The notes under the pieces were generated by a model, which searched no databases, had not been told where the DNA came from, and was given only the letters and a program-made list of their open reading frames with translations. This document shows, piece by piece, positions 1-13,700 of a stretch of DNA of 64,000 nucleotides. Position 1 is the first letter of the stretch, and every line of letters starts with the position of its first letter. This DNA comes from Nectonema munidae (Eukaryota > Nematomorpha > Nectonematoida > Nectonematidae): assembly GCA_030549495.1 (NCBI GenBank), contig JAUIRK010000008.1:248001-312000 (forward strand), in the 5' to 3' direction. The position numbers and the translations under genes were made by a program.

Positions 1-130
1 TAGCTAAATTTCCCGGATTCCACTCTTATGCAGAGACAATTTTAAATTTTAAATATACTCAACAATTATATAATTATGTATTTACTTGCAAGTTAACAGT
101 TAGTGTACCCCGTAAAAATTTTATGCTCGG

Positions 131-2567
131 TTACAACCATGGGTAATTTTTACCTATTTTTATATGGTTAAAATTTATAGTGTTTTTAAAGTGTTAATAC
201 TACATTTAAATATAGCTTGAATATTGTAAGTTATTTAAGATTTAGTTAAAGTTTTTATAAATTTTTAATAATTTAGTTATTTTATATTTAAACGACAATT
301 TTATTAAGTTAAATATCAATGCAACTTTCACACACTTTGAAAGAGTGTTCTAAACATATAATTTTTTCAAATTATACATGCTGAATGAGATTTTCAGTCA
401 TTCCTACAAACTTCACATCTTTTAGCCTTAACCAACTTTACAGGGCCTTGATTTTCTTTTTTGCATGAATATCCACAAAGTTCTAAAGAAATAACAACGT
501 CTTTTTGTAAACTTGGGATTCTTCTATTTATATGTTGATCGACAAGCTGGTAGCCCAAGTTTACCAAGAAGTCATAATGCGTAATTGAACTGAATTAATT
601 TTGTTATAAACATAATGAGCATTTATGCAAGACAAATCTAGAAGCTTACACATGAAAGCAAATGGCCATCTTCTACACTTTCTTTTACAACTGAAAGCCC
701 TTGCTTTTTTTTTTATCAATTATATCAACGCCACTTTTTGTTTTATTATAAAATAAAACTTGACTTGGTTTTTCACTATTATTATTTTGACAGCTTAAAG
801 TATCAAAAGAGTCAATTAGCAAAACAGGAAAAGACTTTTTTGTTATAAAAACAACACAACACTTTTTTATTATTGAAAAAAAATCGACTTTCTCCTTTTT
901 TAGCTTTGAGTTTAGCTATACTTTTTGAAGGAAGACATCTTTTATTTTTTTTATTGTTCCCACATATGTTGTCTTTTGATTCAGAAGTTTATCAACAAGA
1001 TTACAGGAAGAAAAAAAATTGTGACCAGTTTAATTTCTACCTGAATTCATAAAGGGCTTCATAAGATCAAAAACGATAGAACCAGTTTTACTCAAATGCG
1101 TTTGTTGAAGACTATCTTTATATGTTTTTGAACCGATATAAACTAGAGTCTAGAGACCATTGAAAACATATTCCCCTCCACTACTTGCAATCAAAAAAAC
1201 TTTGATCTCAAACTTTCCAGGTTTAGAAGGAATGTACTGCTTGAAACTCACATTACCATGAAACTCCAATAATAATTACTCATCAATAATCAAGTAAGGA
1301 GGCGCAACTATATTCTTGAAAACTTTGAAAAACTTTTTCACTTAGAAATCGTATAGGAGCTAAAGGATCTTCTTTGTCTCTTCTCAACTTATCGTCAAAA
1401 CGTAAAAAACTTTTTATTTCAAGAAATCTTTTTCGAGACAGTGTAGCTCTAAATATAGGCTGTCCATGTTTATTAGACCAAAGATTCAAGGTAGACCTAT
1501 ATCCAGCATTATATGCTCCGCCAAGAATAAGCAAGCAAAAAAAGCATTCATTTCTATTTCGTGAATGACATCCCATTTCTTTTTTTTACCAGATTCAAGA
1601 TAATGCAAATTGATGGTTCTTCTTGCATGCAAGTTTGTGTAAACAGTTGAATTCTCAATTATTTCATTGCAAAAAAGAAGAAATGCTTCAATTTCTTTCT
1701 TAGCATTTATTTTATGATTAATTTTGAATGGTTCATTTTTGAAAATATTTTCAGATCTTTATCGACCAGAGTTAGAAGAACCATTATTGTTCCATTCTCT
1801 TCCATCAGGTGCAAAAAAGTTATTTCTGAACTATCATAATTTCTTTTAGAAGAATTTGGAGAAAGCTGATCACTATAAAACTCACTTTCGCTCTCGGATG
1901 ATGAAGAACTTGGTTCGTAAAAAGCGTCGCTTATTTTCGAAGAAACGGAATCATTCTCGTACGATTCGGCGTTACTTTGATATTCTTGTATGGAAGTTTC
2001 GCCTTCTAATTCACTAAGATTCTCAACAATTTGTTCTTCATTATCACTATATGCGAACAAAGATTGATAAATTTTAGTCAATGCCTTATCTTTTGTACAT
2101 CTTTTTGAACGAAACATTTTAAGATAAAAATAAAACAGCTAAAGAAAAAAATGAAGAGAGAGCTACTTGCTTGGTGCAATAACAGCTATAAATCAAAAAG
2201 TAAAATCTGTGAAAAAGCTTTACTCTTTTACGTAATATTGTGCAATGCAAACAGCCTATAATATAAACTGCATATCATAATAATAAATCAAAGAGTAATA
2301 TTTGTTCAATTGATGCTTTGCTTAATATTTAGCAATGCAAAAAGACTACAATTGCCTACAAAATTACGGGTAAAAATTACCCAAGGTTGTACTTAATACA
2401 AACAAGGCATTATTTTTTTCCCAGTTACTCAAAAATCATGAAACTCAACACGGATATTAAGAAAACAAACATTAAATGTCATTAAATTTTAAACTATTTT
2501 AAATTAAATTATGAGCAGAATGTAACTCTAAAAGTTCTGCTGGGTAAAATTTACCCATGGTTGTTAA
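131..2567 (-). mobile_element. Degraded piggyBac element 1 with terminal palindromes
   Basis: A minus-strand transposase runs from an acidic, serine-rich start (ATG 2115-2117) through SNKHGQPIFRATLSRKRF and FLEIKSFLRFDDKLRRDK (about 1576-1283) to a cysteine-rich end near 410. These are piggyBac (DDE_Tnp_1_7) signatures. Right end: a TTAA (2564-2567) next to CAACCATGGGTAA read on the minus strand. Left end: TTACAACCATGGGTAA from 131, so its TTAA is damaged. Each end carries a GGGTAA...TTACC palindrome, and a second copy lies inside at 2368-2382 followed by TTAA (2393-2396), an alternative boundary. The coding region has several frame breaks. Confidence 0.82.
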
Positions 2568-5500
2568 CTAACTATAAACATTTAATTTATATATATCAAA
2601 TATAGTAATATACATGTATTATGTATATAATAGAGCATTATATAGGGAGAGGCACATAGATATTATCACAATTTAACTAAATAATATAGGTATAAAAATA
2701 AGACAAATCAACAAACATTAATTATTGATTTCTGCTATTTGTATTGCAATTTTATTGATATAAATTTAATTTATATATGCGCCTCTCATTTTGTATTACC
2801 TCCAGATTTCAAGTACAGAAGGGGCAAAATTAATACATGGGGGGAGGGGGCAAAGCTTATTTTATTAGGGCCGGGACTATGAGAAAGTGTATGTATTTCA
2901 AGGGAGTTTCAGGAAGCTTCCCCTTCCCTTAGTGACAGGCCTGATTACCACCCCCTCTTCACCCCTCTTGGTAACAGAGAGGTACCACCTGCTCAGATCT
3001 GATATATTTGTGTTTATAATAAAAGATGCTGTGCATGGTGTAACCTTTCTTTTAGCCTTTCTCTTCTTATGTAAAGTTTCAACATTTTTCTTTTCAACGA
3101 CATCCTGAAGGGTGTAGTAAGAATAAAAATATGCCAACCGATACGTAGAGCAACGAGTATCTGGTAAGAATACTAGAGCCTTACTATAACAATGACTCTC
3201 TATCCTTTTCATCATAAAGAGAGACAAAGAATGAATGAGCTGGTGTCTAAACAAAAAATCGCATTTTATCATCAAATACGAGAGAGCTTACTACCACCTC
3301 CAATTTCAATTTACCTTGAATACATTTAAATATTTTTTGTATTACATAAACATATCGACCACTTTAAATTCTATCCTTATTTTTAATTTATTGATCTTTT
3401 CATAATTTTTTTAATTTTTTTTATGAATAACTATAACGCGGCAGATTTAGTTGTTCATTGGATAGAAAACTTTAGATTTTTATTTATTTCATTGGTTAAT
3501 ACTATTTATATATTTTTTCTTGTCATTTTCACATTTGGTCGAATAGTGCTTCAATCCTTCCTCATTATATTGTCTTCCCTATTCCTTCCTTATCTTGATT
3601 ACTCTACTGCAAAGTGCTTCCTTCGCATATACCAAAGCTTAGGCTTTTCAACGAGAACCAATGAACTTGAATGCTTTCAAAATCGATTTTTCTTCATTTC
3701 TCCTTTAGTTCTTTGACCTTTTTTTTTGCCGCATTTCAATTTAAATGTTTGCCAATTAATTATGTTGGAAAAACACTAATAAAAAACTCCTTTATGAATT
3801 CTAAAGCTGTTGTTGAAATGACTGCCTTTGTTTTAGGTTGCAACGCATTTTTCAACATCCTTTATTTTAATGTTTTATTGGCTTGTATTTTTAGTTTGGT
3901 GTCTTTCTTACACTGTCTTCAATAAGATTTCCAAATCATTGTCTATATCTTTTTATCTTAGCCAAAACAATAGGACTCAAAAACAAAAATTTATCCTAAA
4001 TTATTTTTTCAAAAGTTATTTCTACTCATAAACTGTGCATTGTCACTTACAAGGTTTCTGTGTAATAAAAAAGTTCCTTCTTTAATTTTATTAAACTTTT
4101 CAGCCTTTTTTCTGAGTCGTGAAAACACAACGTTAAACCAAAATGATAAACATGTGTTCTATGTTGCGTTTTTGCAACGTTGGACACTAAAGAGAGTTTC
4201 TATGGATTTATTTTTTATCTAACAACTATGCATATAACTATTTTTAAAATCGAAGTCGAAATAATTATGATTCCGAATACTTCCCATCGACTCTCCTGCT
4301 CGTTACCCATGGAATGGTAAAACTCCTGCTATGAGGATACGCTGTTATGAACGAACCTAGATAGCTAAGCTCAGGGACTGTGCTTTTTACTTCTACTTAG
4401 AAATTGTTTTTCTTTCATTATCGTGCATATTGTTGACGTCAGGGTTTGTCTAGTCGTGAGGGAGAGTCGTATTCAGAAAAAAGGCATTCAAATAAAAAAA
4501 TCTGAGCCTAATTTATGTGAGTCTATTATGATTCGGATTGGGACTTCTGTATTTTGAAGTCTGAGTGCGGTTTTTTGTGAATACTTGGAATCGGAGTGAG
4601 TCGTTTTATACCTTCCCATTCTGCAACCATGCTTGACGTCGATTTGTCAAATTTCATTCAAAGATATTTCATGTTTTTTCTTGTTCGATGTTGCCTTATC
4701 ATTTCATATTTTTCCTAATGTTACAAGTTTTTCCTTTTTCTTATCGTGATTTTGGTTGGAATTTACCATTTTTAATGGCATTCTACGAGATGAATTTTAA
4801 TTACAATTGAATGAAAACAAACTCTAAGCCATCATGCGTATAGCACTCGTTTTTCAAATCATAAGAATAATTGACATAGTTGAGAAAAGCAACATAACAG
4901 TGATTTATAAAAGCGGGAAAAAAATAATCATGGGTGATATTCGAGTTTCGCTGTAACTAAACTTTTTAAATTTTACCAATCTAGATGGTGTTAGTACATT
5001 TTTCAATAAATGTAGTTGAAATATCCAACTGCGCAACATTGCCAAATAGATAGTGCTAATAATATTCAATTTTGAAAGCGTGTGAGAAATTATAAATGAG
5101 AAAGAGGCGATGATGTAAAGCAGATCTCAACAGAGAAAAAGAAACATACGTTAGGAGCTCACAAGCTCAAAGATTTATAGCTTTCAAAAAGCTGAGTCTT
5201 GATGGATTAATCCTCGCGTCGCCGTATATCGTCTAGGAGGCTTTGTAGTGCTTTGACTCAAAGATTTTGATGAAAATTATGGCCATATTAAAGATGAATA
5301 GCCTGTAAGTTTCAAAATATCTATTTTCTTTAATATTTTAACATAAAAAGTAAATTTGAAAAGATTTTTAACAAAAATCGGAATTGAAAACCATCTTTAA
5401 AATTTAAAAACTTAATGTATTTTCCTTTGTGAAATTTTGTCGTTTTTTTAAAGTTTGTCTATTTAGTGTCACTGTATCAGTAACACAAGGTCCTGATCTA

Positions 5501-6612
5501 AATCTGGTTGACAACTCTTTGCTTATAATTGAACGCAAAAGTGTTTTGGCAATAAATGATTCAATATTTCCATACATATATAACTCGTTAACAAAATACT
5601 CAATACAACATAGTTTTTTTCACCTTCGAGAGAATTGTAGGCAATGTGCCTTGTGATCTCATAATTCCATGGGAAAGATAATACAACGAAGTATTTATAA
5701 ATTGTTCTTTACAAATACATCTATCACGCATTCTTTATTGTGGCTGTCCATTTTATCTCCTATACTTTCAAATAAGATTACGACTCAAAAATTTTTTTTG
5801 AATGATTGAATGTATTATTTTTTTTCTGATATACTGTTACCTTGAACTAAGATTAAAAGTATTTTTTTATAAAAAATTTTTTTTTCAAGTTTTCTTTTTT
5901 CTTAAATAAAGTTTGTCTTGCGAAATACGTGAACAATAATTAAAATAAAATATTTAAAAAATTTTAAACCATTGTTCCAATTTCAACAAATATGTATTTT
6001 GTGTTGATTATTATAACAATTATTTTGCATGATAAACAACTTTGAAAATTTTTCCTTTATTTCACCCATTTAACAACCTCCTTTCTTTGTAGATGTGACA
6101 CTCGTACCTTCGTTCCTACTAATTTTGTACACTTCCCTTTTTCATTTTGGAGGTTTTTGATTTAGACTTAAATTTTTATTCAAAGTGATAACTGTGAAAC
6201 AATTGTCTTTCTACCAAATATCACCACTACTTTTTCTTCAAAGACATGTAAGTATTAGTTAATGATGATGATTGCATTTTAAATTATCTTCTAAAATACA
6301 GTGAGTATTGACATCAAATACAACTAGAACTATCGTCCAGTGTCAGATTTCATCAAAAGAGTGTTGATTTCGTTAATTTTTCGTTATATATTTATTTTTT
6401 TCACATCAAGTGTTATAAAAGTGTATAAAATCACGGTGTGATATATATTTATTCAGGACTTCTATACGTCCGCAAACAATTGTCAACTTTTTGTTGTTTT
6501 TTAATTCTAAATTTAATTTGTAATTCGACTCAAGCTTTCATCATTTCAAAGTCAAGGTAACCAAAATCTAGCATCTTCATCCGCAGAAACCTTTGAAAGG
6601 TACTTCTGCAAT
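2568..6612. other. AT-rich DNA without a recognised gene
   Basis: Besides the G-rich repeat at 2808-2949 I see no gene. Open frames at 3423-3925 are phenylalanine- and leucine-rich translations of T-rich DNA and resemble no family I know. The 5' end of Lst2 should be here or further upstream, but no RKWL-type start was found. Confidence 0.5.
2808..2949 (+). repeat. G-rich dispersed repeat, copy A
   Basis: Shares, in the same order, TTCAAGTAC, a poly-G run followed by GCAAA, AAGAAAGTGTAT-like, TTTCAAGGGAGTTTC and GACAGGCCTGATTA with the block at 60968-61130. Probably a MITE or other short element. No clear terminal repeats or target duplications were seen. Confidence 0.6.
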
Positions 6613-6889
6613 CAAGGCCGGCCCTAGTGTTCGCGGGGCCCTATGCAAAATGGATTGCGAGGGGGTCCAGGGTGGGTAGGAAAAAAGATTAAAAGTGAGA
6701 AATAAGATTTTGAAAAAAAGAAAAGGATTTGTTTTATTACTTTTTCATTAACACAGAATGACGATCAAAGTAACTTTACTTGCGAATCTTGTATTTAGCG
6801 AAATCATACAATATATCATCAAAATGAAAAATGAGAAGCGCAGGGCCCACTGCGGCCGCATAGGCTGCAGTGGCCTAAGGCCGGCCCTG
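6613..6889. mobile_element. hAT-type MITE, copy 1
   Basis: Ends are CAAGGCCGGCC (left) and GGCCGGCCCTG (right), an inverted pair of the CAGGGCCGGC kind usual in hAT elements. It is flanked by a perfect 8-bp duplication TCTGCAAT (6605-6612 and 6890-6897). At 277 bp with no coding capacity it is non-autonomous. A sister copy lies at 41509-41760. Confidence 0.93.
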
Positions 6890-7459
6890 TCTGCAATCGA
6901 CTACCATAGTGTCCAATCTGGAAATTATATTTTATGATAAAAACATTTCCTAACAAATAGAATTTTCAAAAACACTAGCATAGTCCAACATTTTGGTTAA
7001 CATTTTCAAACACTTTACTATTTTTAAACAAAATTGATAACTTGATTTTCAACACCTAGATCTAACTCAGATAATTATTTTAAAAACTAATTAACGAAAA
7101 AACTTTTTTATATTTAATTTTTTTTGTTTTTTAGTTTTAGTTTTTAGTTTTTTTGTAATTAGTTTTAAAAACCTTACGCTTTTGACATAAAAATAGAAAA
7201 CCTAGAAACTAGTAATAAACCCTGCTAATAAGTACTAATAAAAAAAAAGTTAAAAAAAACAAACAAAAATTAGTTCTAAATCACTACTACTAATATAACA
7301 AATATCTCTTATAGAAATCTTTTTCTGTTCCCCTGAGCCTCGTTTTTTTTATATATATAAAGTTTTGAGTTAAAATATTCCTATCCCCCTATTTGACTCA
7401 TCGCCTTACTTTTGGATAATTTGCATCATAAATCAATGCAACCATTTTTCCTATTTTAG

Positions 7460-7744
7460 GAAACTGACGAGAGTTTGTTAGCCAAGTTCTTCTTCTGTGA
7501 TGAGAAGTTGATCGAAGTCACGAATGAGTTGGGAAGTTTTGATGGGCGTAAAGAGCCGGTGCGCTGTACCAGTCTCGTACACAGTCTTCGCCACTTTCAG
7601 AACGAGCTCATAGACATCATACTCAAAATAGTGGACCACGTTTTGGATCGAGGGCTTCTTCAATGTCGCGATTTCCGCTCAAAGTATCCTGAAAGCATCA
7701 AGGATCAAGAAAATTTAGCTGGTTGTATCTGGTTCGTAGCTGAG
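7460..7744 (+). CDS. ZFYVE28: Lst2 exon A (first exon found)
   Basis: Follows a CTATTTTAG acceptor and starts in phase 0 with ETDESLLAKF, matching SDPQLLARF of human Lst2. It holds SFDGRKEP, RDFRSKYPE (ubiquitin-site lysine codon 7682-7684) and ENLAGCIWFVAE. The exon ends GAG before GCAAGA, a GC donor. That choice restores the family sequence WFGAE-CLAAG as WFVAE-CITAS across the junction. The exon is not initial: about 12 upstream codons are missing. Confidence 0.94.
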
Positions 7745-10700
7745 GCAAGATTTACACTTAAATGTCTTGAGATGAGCTTGTGTATAAGCATGAACGCTAT
7801 CTACAACACAATCAATATATGATAACTTAAATCATAAATTAAAATGAATACATATAACCCACTCACGTAGCCATAATTGGACCTGGAGGTCAACATAGAA
7901 AATTGAAAATATATATGGAAACTTTCTTTTGATAATATGCTTCTTCCAATAATACTATCCGTTCTCCAATTCCCTTATTGCTCACCTAAAACATATGTAT
8001 CATTGCTCCACCAATTTGAAAAATTTTATTAAAATCGGTCTTCTAACTGTAAAAAGAAAGGAAATTTGAGTAGTATGAGAAGAGAAGATATGAAATATAG
8101 AGCATGATAAAATGGGAAATATGAAGAAAGAAATAAAAACAGACAGGCGGATATAGAAGCACATATGCACAATGAGTAGAGTTATTTAAAACAACACTCG
8201 TTTCTTCAATTTCAGATGAATCATGTAGCTAAACATATACTGTAGTGCACCTTTGAACCCTTCCATATTCAGATTCTTTGCTACGTTACTGAATACATAC
8301 ATTGATACATGAATGGCATGCGAATTTTTCCCCATCTCTCTCTCTTTTTTTGAGAAGTTTATGATTACATGTATAGATGATATTCAGATCTACATCCAAT
8401 AATTTCCAGAAGCGTTTCTATAGTTTTGCTCGTTTTCAGGTATTAATTTTTAATAAAATTACATTATTTCTTGTATATATTTTAGTCAAATCATAAGACC
8501 ACAACTTAGACATATTTATACATCAGGGGCCCACATCATTGAAATTATTAGTGGGGGGGCAAACTTTTTTTTTTTTATAATTTTAAAAATTTATTTTAAA
8601 ATAATTTGTGTCTGTCTACTCACAAGCCAAACAAGCCTTTTAATGCTATAAAAAGGATATAAAATTGAAAAATTGAAAATTAATATTGGATCGAAATGCT
8701 TTTTCACCCCCTTGAAATTGCATTGGGGAGGGGGGGGGGGTCGCCTATTATTTGGGTAAAAAGTCACACCTTTTTTTGCATTGCAGCCTTGCTCCCACTT
8801 AACTTCTATTGTTTATCCCTTAGTAAATTTCAGAGTATTTTTATTATTTCTTTTTATATTGTCGATGCATTCCAATGCTTAAATGTTGATTTCTTTTCTA
8901 AGATATCTTTTGTTGTTTGCAGTGCATCACAGCTTCCTGCTTCGAAAACGAATCATGTGAGATGAGTGAGTTGAAACCGTTAGCTCTGAAATTTTCTCAA
9001 GCAATAGAAAGTACTCGAAAGGTTCTGCGCTATCAAGCTGTCATCGATACTCTTTCATACAGTCAAGCCGTAATCTATATCTCTTTTGTTAAAAATTGTA
9101 GATAAACTCCCACCAAAGATCCCTCAACCTAAATTTGTCGTCAGGCATTTGAAATTACTTGCTAATTCCTTTGAGAGAAAATGTCTAGACAAATTAACAT
9201 CGAATTCAGGAAGAGATGGCTGTTATTAATAGGCCTATTTATGTGCCTTGACATTCATTACATAATGCTTCTTATCAAAGCAATTGGGATGATTGTATTT
9301 TTCATTCAAATAATTCCAAATTTTGACTGAGTAAATTTCTATCAAAATACTTTTGTTTAGAGGTATCTTCATTTAAGTGAAAGAATTAAACTATAATGGT
9401 CCGATATGACAAAATATTATCTATAAGTGTAGAAAACTGTGATTTTGTCATTTTTTATTTTAAACTATTTTTGAATGATACTGAGAAAAATAAAGTAATG
9501 CAATCTCAATTTTTTGTTTGCCCAATTTTATTTTTATTTTATAGCCTGTTTTGAGAGTCTAACTAACTTATACTTATTCTTATACACTAAAAAGAATGAA
9601 AAAATTCAAATACCAAGTTTTCTAACTTTAGTTCTGTTTAACATTTTTGATAGAAATTACCTCAGAAAAGTTATCTAATTTGGATGTGTTTTTTTATTTA
9701 TTTTTCTCAATAAAACATTTTAATTTTTTAGGGAAGAAGTGGAACAACTGAAAATTAATGAATGATTTTTTTCCTTCACTAAATTTTTTTATTGTTAATT
9801 GATATCTTTATCCCTTTTCTACACATAATTTGGAGATGGTTGCGCATCTATTTGAAGTGATAAAGAAGGAGCTCTATCCTCATTCATTGTTTAGTTTAAG
9901 CTTAATAGGGGGGGGGGGGTTAACGTTTACATTAAGCTTAATTAAGAATGAAATAGAATGGATAAGAGAGGAGTAGGAATTCATAATTTTTTTTGTCTTT
10001 TTTGGAAGACGCTTGAAAGTCCGCCCCTCCAATAATTTCAAGGATGTGCGCCCCTGTTTTGTGGTGCTAGGTCCAAAATCGTAAGATAAAAAATACTGAA
10101 AATAAATATGTACATTTTAATCCACTCTCAAATTAAAAATAAATATTGTTGATCAGATCTTTTCAGAGAAGTTTCTTGAAGGTAGACGTGTTAAACTAAA
10201 ATAATTCACATGTTTGAAACCACTATACCAGTTGAATATAACTATCGACAAATTGAAAATTTACCTTAAAACTTGTCGGATAAGAAAACATTTGAGATAG
10301 AATATAAGAAGGCATCAAAATTAAATGAATGCATAGGATGAAGATTGGAAACCATTGGACCAATCAATTTAATTAGTGAATTTATTAATTTTTTTATCCT
10401 CGGGAACAAAAATTGTTCTGATAAGGATGTCATGTTTGTAATTTTGGGAATCCAACAGAGAACGCCTGGGTCAACAATATATAACACTTCCACCCCTAGC
10501 CTTTCTGCCAACTAAGTACTTAATTATCTTATCTCTTCTGTTATAGCGATTAACTCAATATCGTTCAAATATCCTTCCACACTTACTTTGTTTCTACCTT
10601 TAAAAAACACGATATTTAATTTTAAACACATGTCGTTTTTAACCTTGGTGCTTTATTTAATTGGAAGAGCTGCGTAGCGCGTATTCATTTGTTCTTCACC

Positions 10701-13700
10701 AAAAAAAAGGAAATTTTTTCAAAAGAATGTTTAAATTTACATAATTTAGGGAAGTTAACTTTGTAAACTAAATCGTGTCTATTAACGAAGAATAATATGA
10801 TTCGCATGCTCTTTTGCTGAGTAGTAAAATCTTCAAAACACGTCTAACACATCCCATACACATTCATTTTATCTTCGATGGCGTAGTTAGCGGAGCAAAT
10901 AAAAAAGGTATTCTAAGAGTGCACTGGAATGCCATTTTATCTTTTAAATAGGAAACACCTCCTTACCGATTACAGCACCAAAAAGTATACTGTCTTCTCA
11001 TAAAGGTATCTATAGGAAGAGGAGTATATGAAATCAGACAGGACGAAATTATATGAGTTTCTGTAAAAAGTTATCAAGCGTCCCTCTTTACAATTATTAT
11101 CAACTAAGCAAATGTCCTAAACTCGGAATACATAAAGCAAATAATATTCAGGCTACGTGATGCTTGTTGTTATACGTACACCTATTTATTTTTGTATATA
11201 TCATGTTCCATTTGGCCTTTTTCGATTCTATTTTGTTTTTTTTCAATTCTAATATTTTTTTCCTATTTTTTTTTCGTATTTTAGAAGGATAGCATTGAAT
11301 TTAAATAAGACACAATAGAACTAAACGCTATAAATTTTATTAAATTAAATCTAAAAATGTATCGCCATCGTTCGTGAAAACTCGGAAAATTCAAACTCGT
11401 GTATTACGCGAACAAAAAGTGCTCTCGGCTTTCACTCAAGTCTATTACTTTAATGCCATACACACTTAAATCTCTCTTTATTGAAGGGCGCAGGGACTCA
11501 ATAAAAGTATTTGCTGTTTGTAGATGTTCACTAATGCCGGCTTTTCTCTAATTAAATTTCTAATCTAATGTGATTAATCATTAAGTTCTAATGTCATCTG
11601 CTGCACTTTCCTATTATGTTCAATTATGCGTATGTGTTAAGGCGGAACCTGGTCAACTCGCTCCAAATTACTTTTACCAATTCACCCCAATTATTTTTTA
11701 CTTAATTATCTGCTTTTTGGCTAGTTAATTAACTTGAGTAGGTATTACAAAAGGTTGAGTTGGTTGGTGCGAGTTTAGTGTAAACCTTCAAGATTTATGT
11801 GAAACAGCATGTATTTAATTGTGTACATAACTTTAGAGCTCTTTTATATCAAAGAGCAGAAAAGCTTTGTTATATACAAAATACATAGAATTTTTTTATA
11901 TCAATGTTTCTCAATGTGGTCCATATACATCCCGTCGTGTCCAAAATTTTTTTAAAAGGATCCTAACAAATTCAACGCATTTGGGTCCACAAAATTTTTG
12001 AAGTTAACATTTTAAAAGTCAAAGATTTAGTAAGCTGCTTGTAGAAGCTTAAGTAATGCGGTATTGTTTTGTGCACCTTAAAATGATCAAGCAATGCCAA
12101 AGTTTATAAGTTTTTTTTGTTTTAACTTAAATTAAAAAGCCCTACAAACTCATAGCCATATGTGGACATTGTTTACAAGACTCCATTTTTTGTTAAGCTT
12201 AGTTAAAATTAATAAAAAGTCCTTTGTGTCTTCTCTATTTTATTTTTTTCCAACAATTTTTTAAAAATTTATTCATTTTTTATTATCATCAATACACAAA
12301 AAAGTTTTTATTGATATGACGACACTTGTATGAACTTGTTAATCACATAAATCTTACAAAATATTATTACTTATATTTGAAATGCATTTTGCGTGATTTT
12401 TTTTTAAATAAAAAAAAATACACTCCTCCCAATCTCACTCCTATCCTTTTAAAATCACTGAAGTTTGACTTCGCCTCCCAAACCTGTTTGTATAAGTGTA
12501 CCAAAAATTTGTCCTTCAACTCACAATGTAAACTGCTTCTTGCAAATGGCAAATAATCTCTGAAGTACTCTACTCGTAATATTTAATTTGAAAACTCTCT
12601 TCTTTAGGTTACAACTTCTCTCATTGAATTTGATAAGTGCTTGGCTAATTTCGAATTCACGTAAGCCCCCTTTTCATCCCTTTATTTTGCAAACGATTTT
12701 TCAAGATTCGTGCTTTTTGAAAAATATCTTTGTAACGGAGTCTGGTGGGAAACTTTCCTGGAAATTCTTTGGTGGAAATTTTCCAAGGGAATGGAGCAGG
12801 GACAGGATAAAATTTACAAACATCTGATTAATAAAATTATGAACTTTAAATCGAAATAAATTTTAAAAGCAAAATTTTTAATACCTTTGTAGGTTTCGCG
12901 AACGATTTTATCAAATTATTAACTTTTTCTGGATCCAAATTCATTCTTTGTTCGTAATAAAAGTGATTCTGAAGTTCTCATTTTCATGAACTATATTTTT
13001 TGCTCCACGAAAGCAATAAAGTCTCTCCTTTGCTTCCACCACATCTAAATGTCATCCTTTTTACATATGATATTTTTACACTTCATTCGTGTCCATCCCA
13101 TTCATTAATTTTAATTGACGTTTCGAATTATCTTTTGGCTGTGGGAGAAAGCTCAATATTCTGACTGATACGTTTCTGATAAATATCATCGTTTTGTTGC
13201 AATCATTTCTTGTCGGTATCGCATCCAAAGAAACGATATTCTCCCATAGCTAGACAATTGATAGACATGGTCACCATCCTGAATTGAACCTAGCGCCACT
13301 GAATCAACACCTACGCTCCCACCACTAAATCATAGCACATGAAATATCAAACCTCTTAATATTAGTGTGTTTACTACGAACAGGTTACATTGGTCTACAA
13401 AAAATAAATTAAGACTGGTAAGTATTCACTGTCTAAAAGTGTTGCTTAAGTAGGTTTGTTCCCTAATAGAGATTTTGGAACAATATTTTTGATCTTTCTT
13501 CATGCTAATTTTTGATTAGCTACATAAGCAGTATTGTTCCAATAAAGAGTGTGGAAGAATATGAAGCTCAACAGAATCTCGCGCTCCTATTTTTCCAAAC
13601 CATTAAAAGGTTGATCTCAACATATTTAAACATCCGTGTGTTTTTTATTCTTCATTCTAATCCAAACTTTTAGAGCATCTTCCTCAAAAGCATTTACTCC

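Noticed and set aside
3423-3925. Two overlapping hydrophobic open frames that look like membrane proteins
   Set aside because: Phenylalanine and leucine richness follows from T-rich DNA. No family resemblance, no splice or codon support.
5260-5310. MAILKMNSL followed by GTAAGT as a possible first exon of Lst2
   Set aside because: It has no resemblance to the conserved RKWLYKPK start, and the donor phase alone is not evidence.
8524-10056. A single complete transposon that has captured exon B
   Set aside because: The 8-base flanks differ (TTATACAT, TTTTGTGG), and the exon is at its normal place in the gene order.
11895-11960. hAT repeat start (TTTCTCAATGTGGTCC), with a similar motif near 18699
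   Set aside because: The match is short, and no opposite ends or 8-bp duplications were found.
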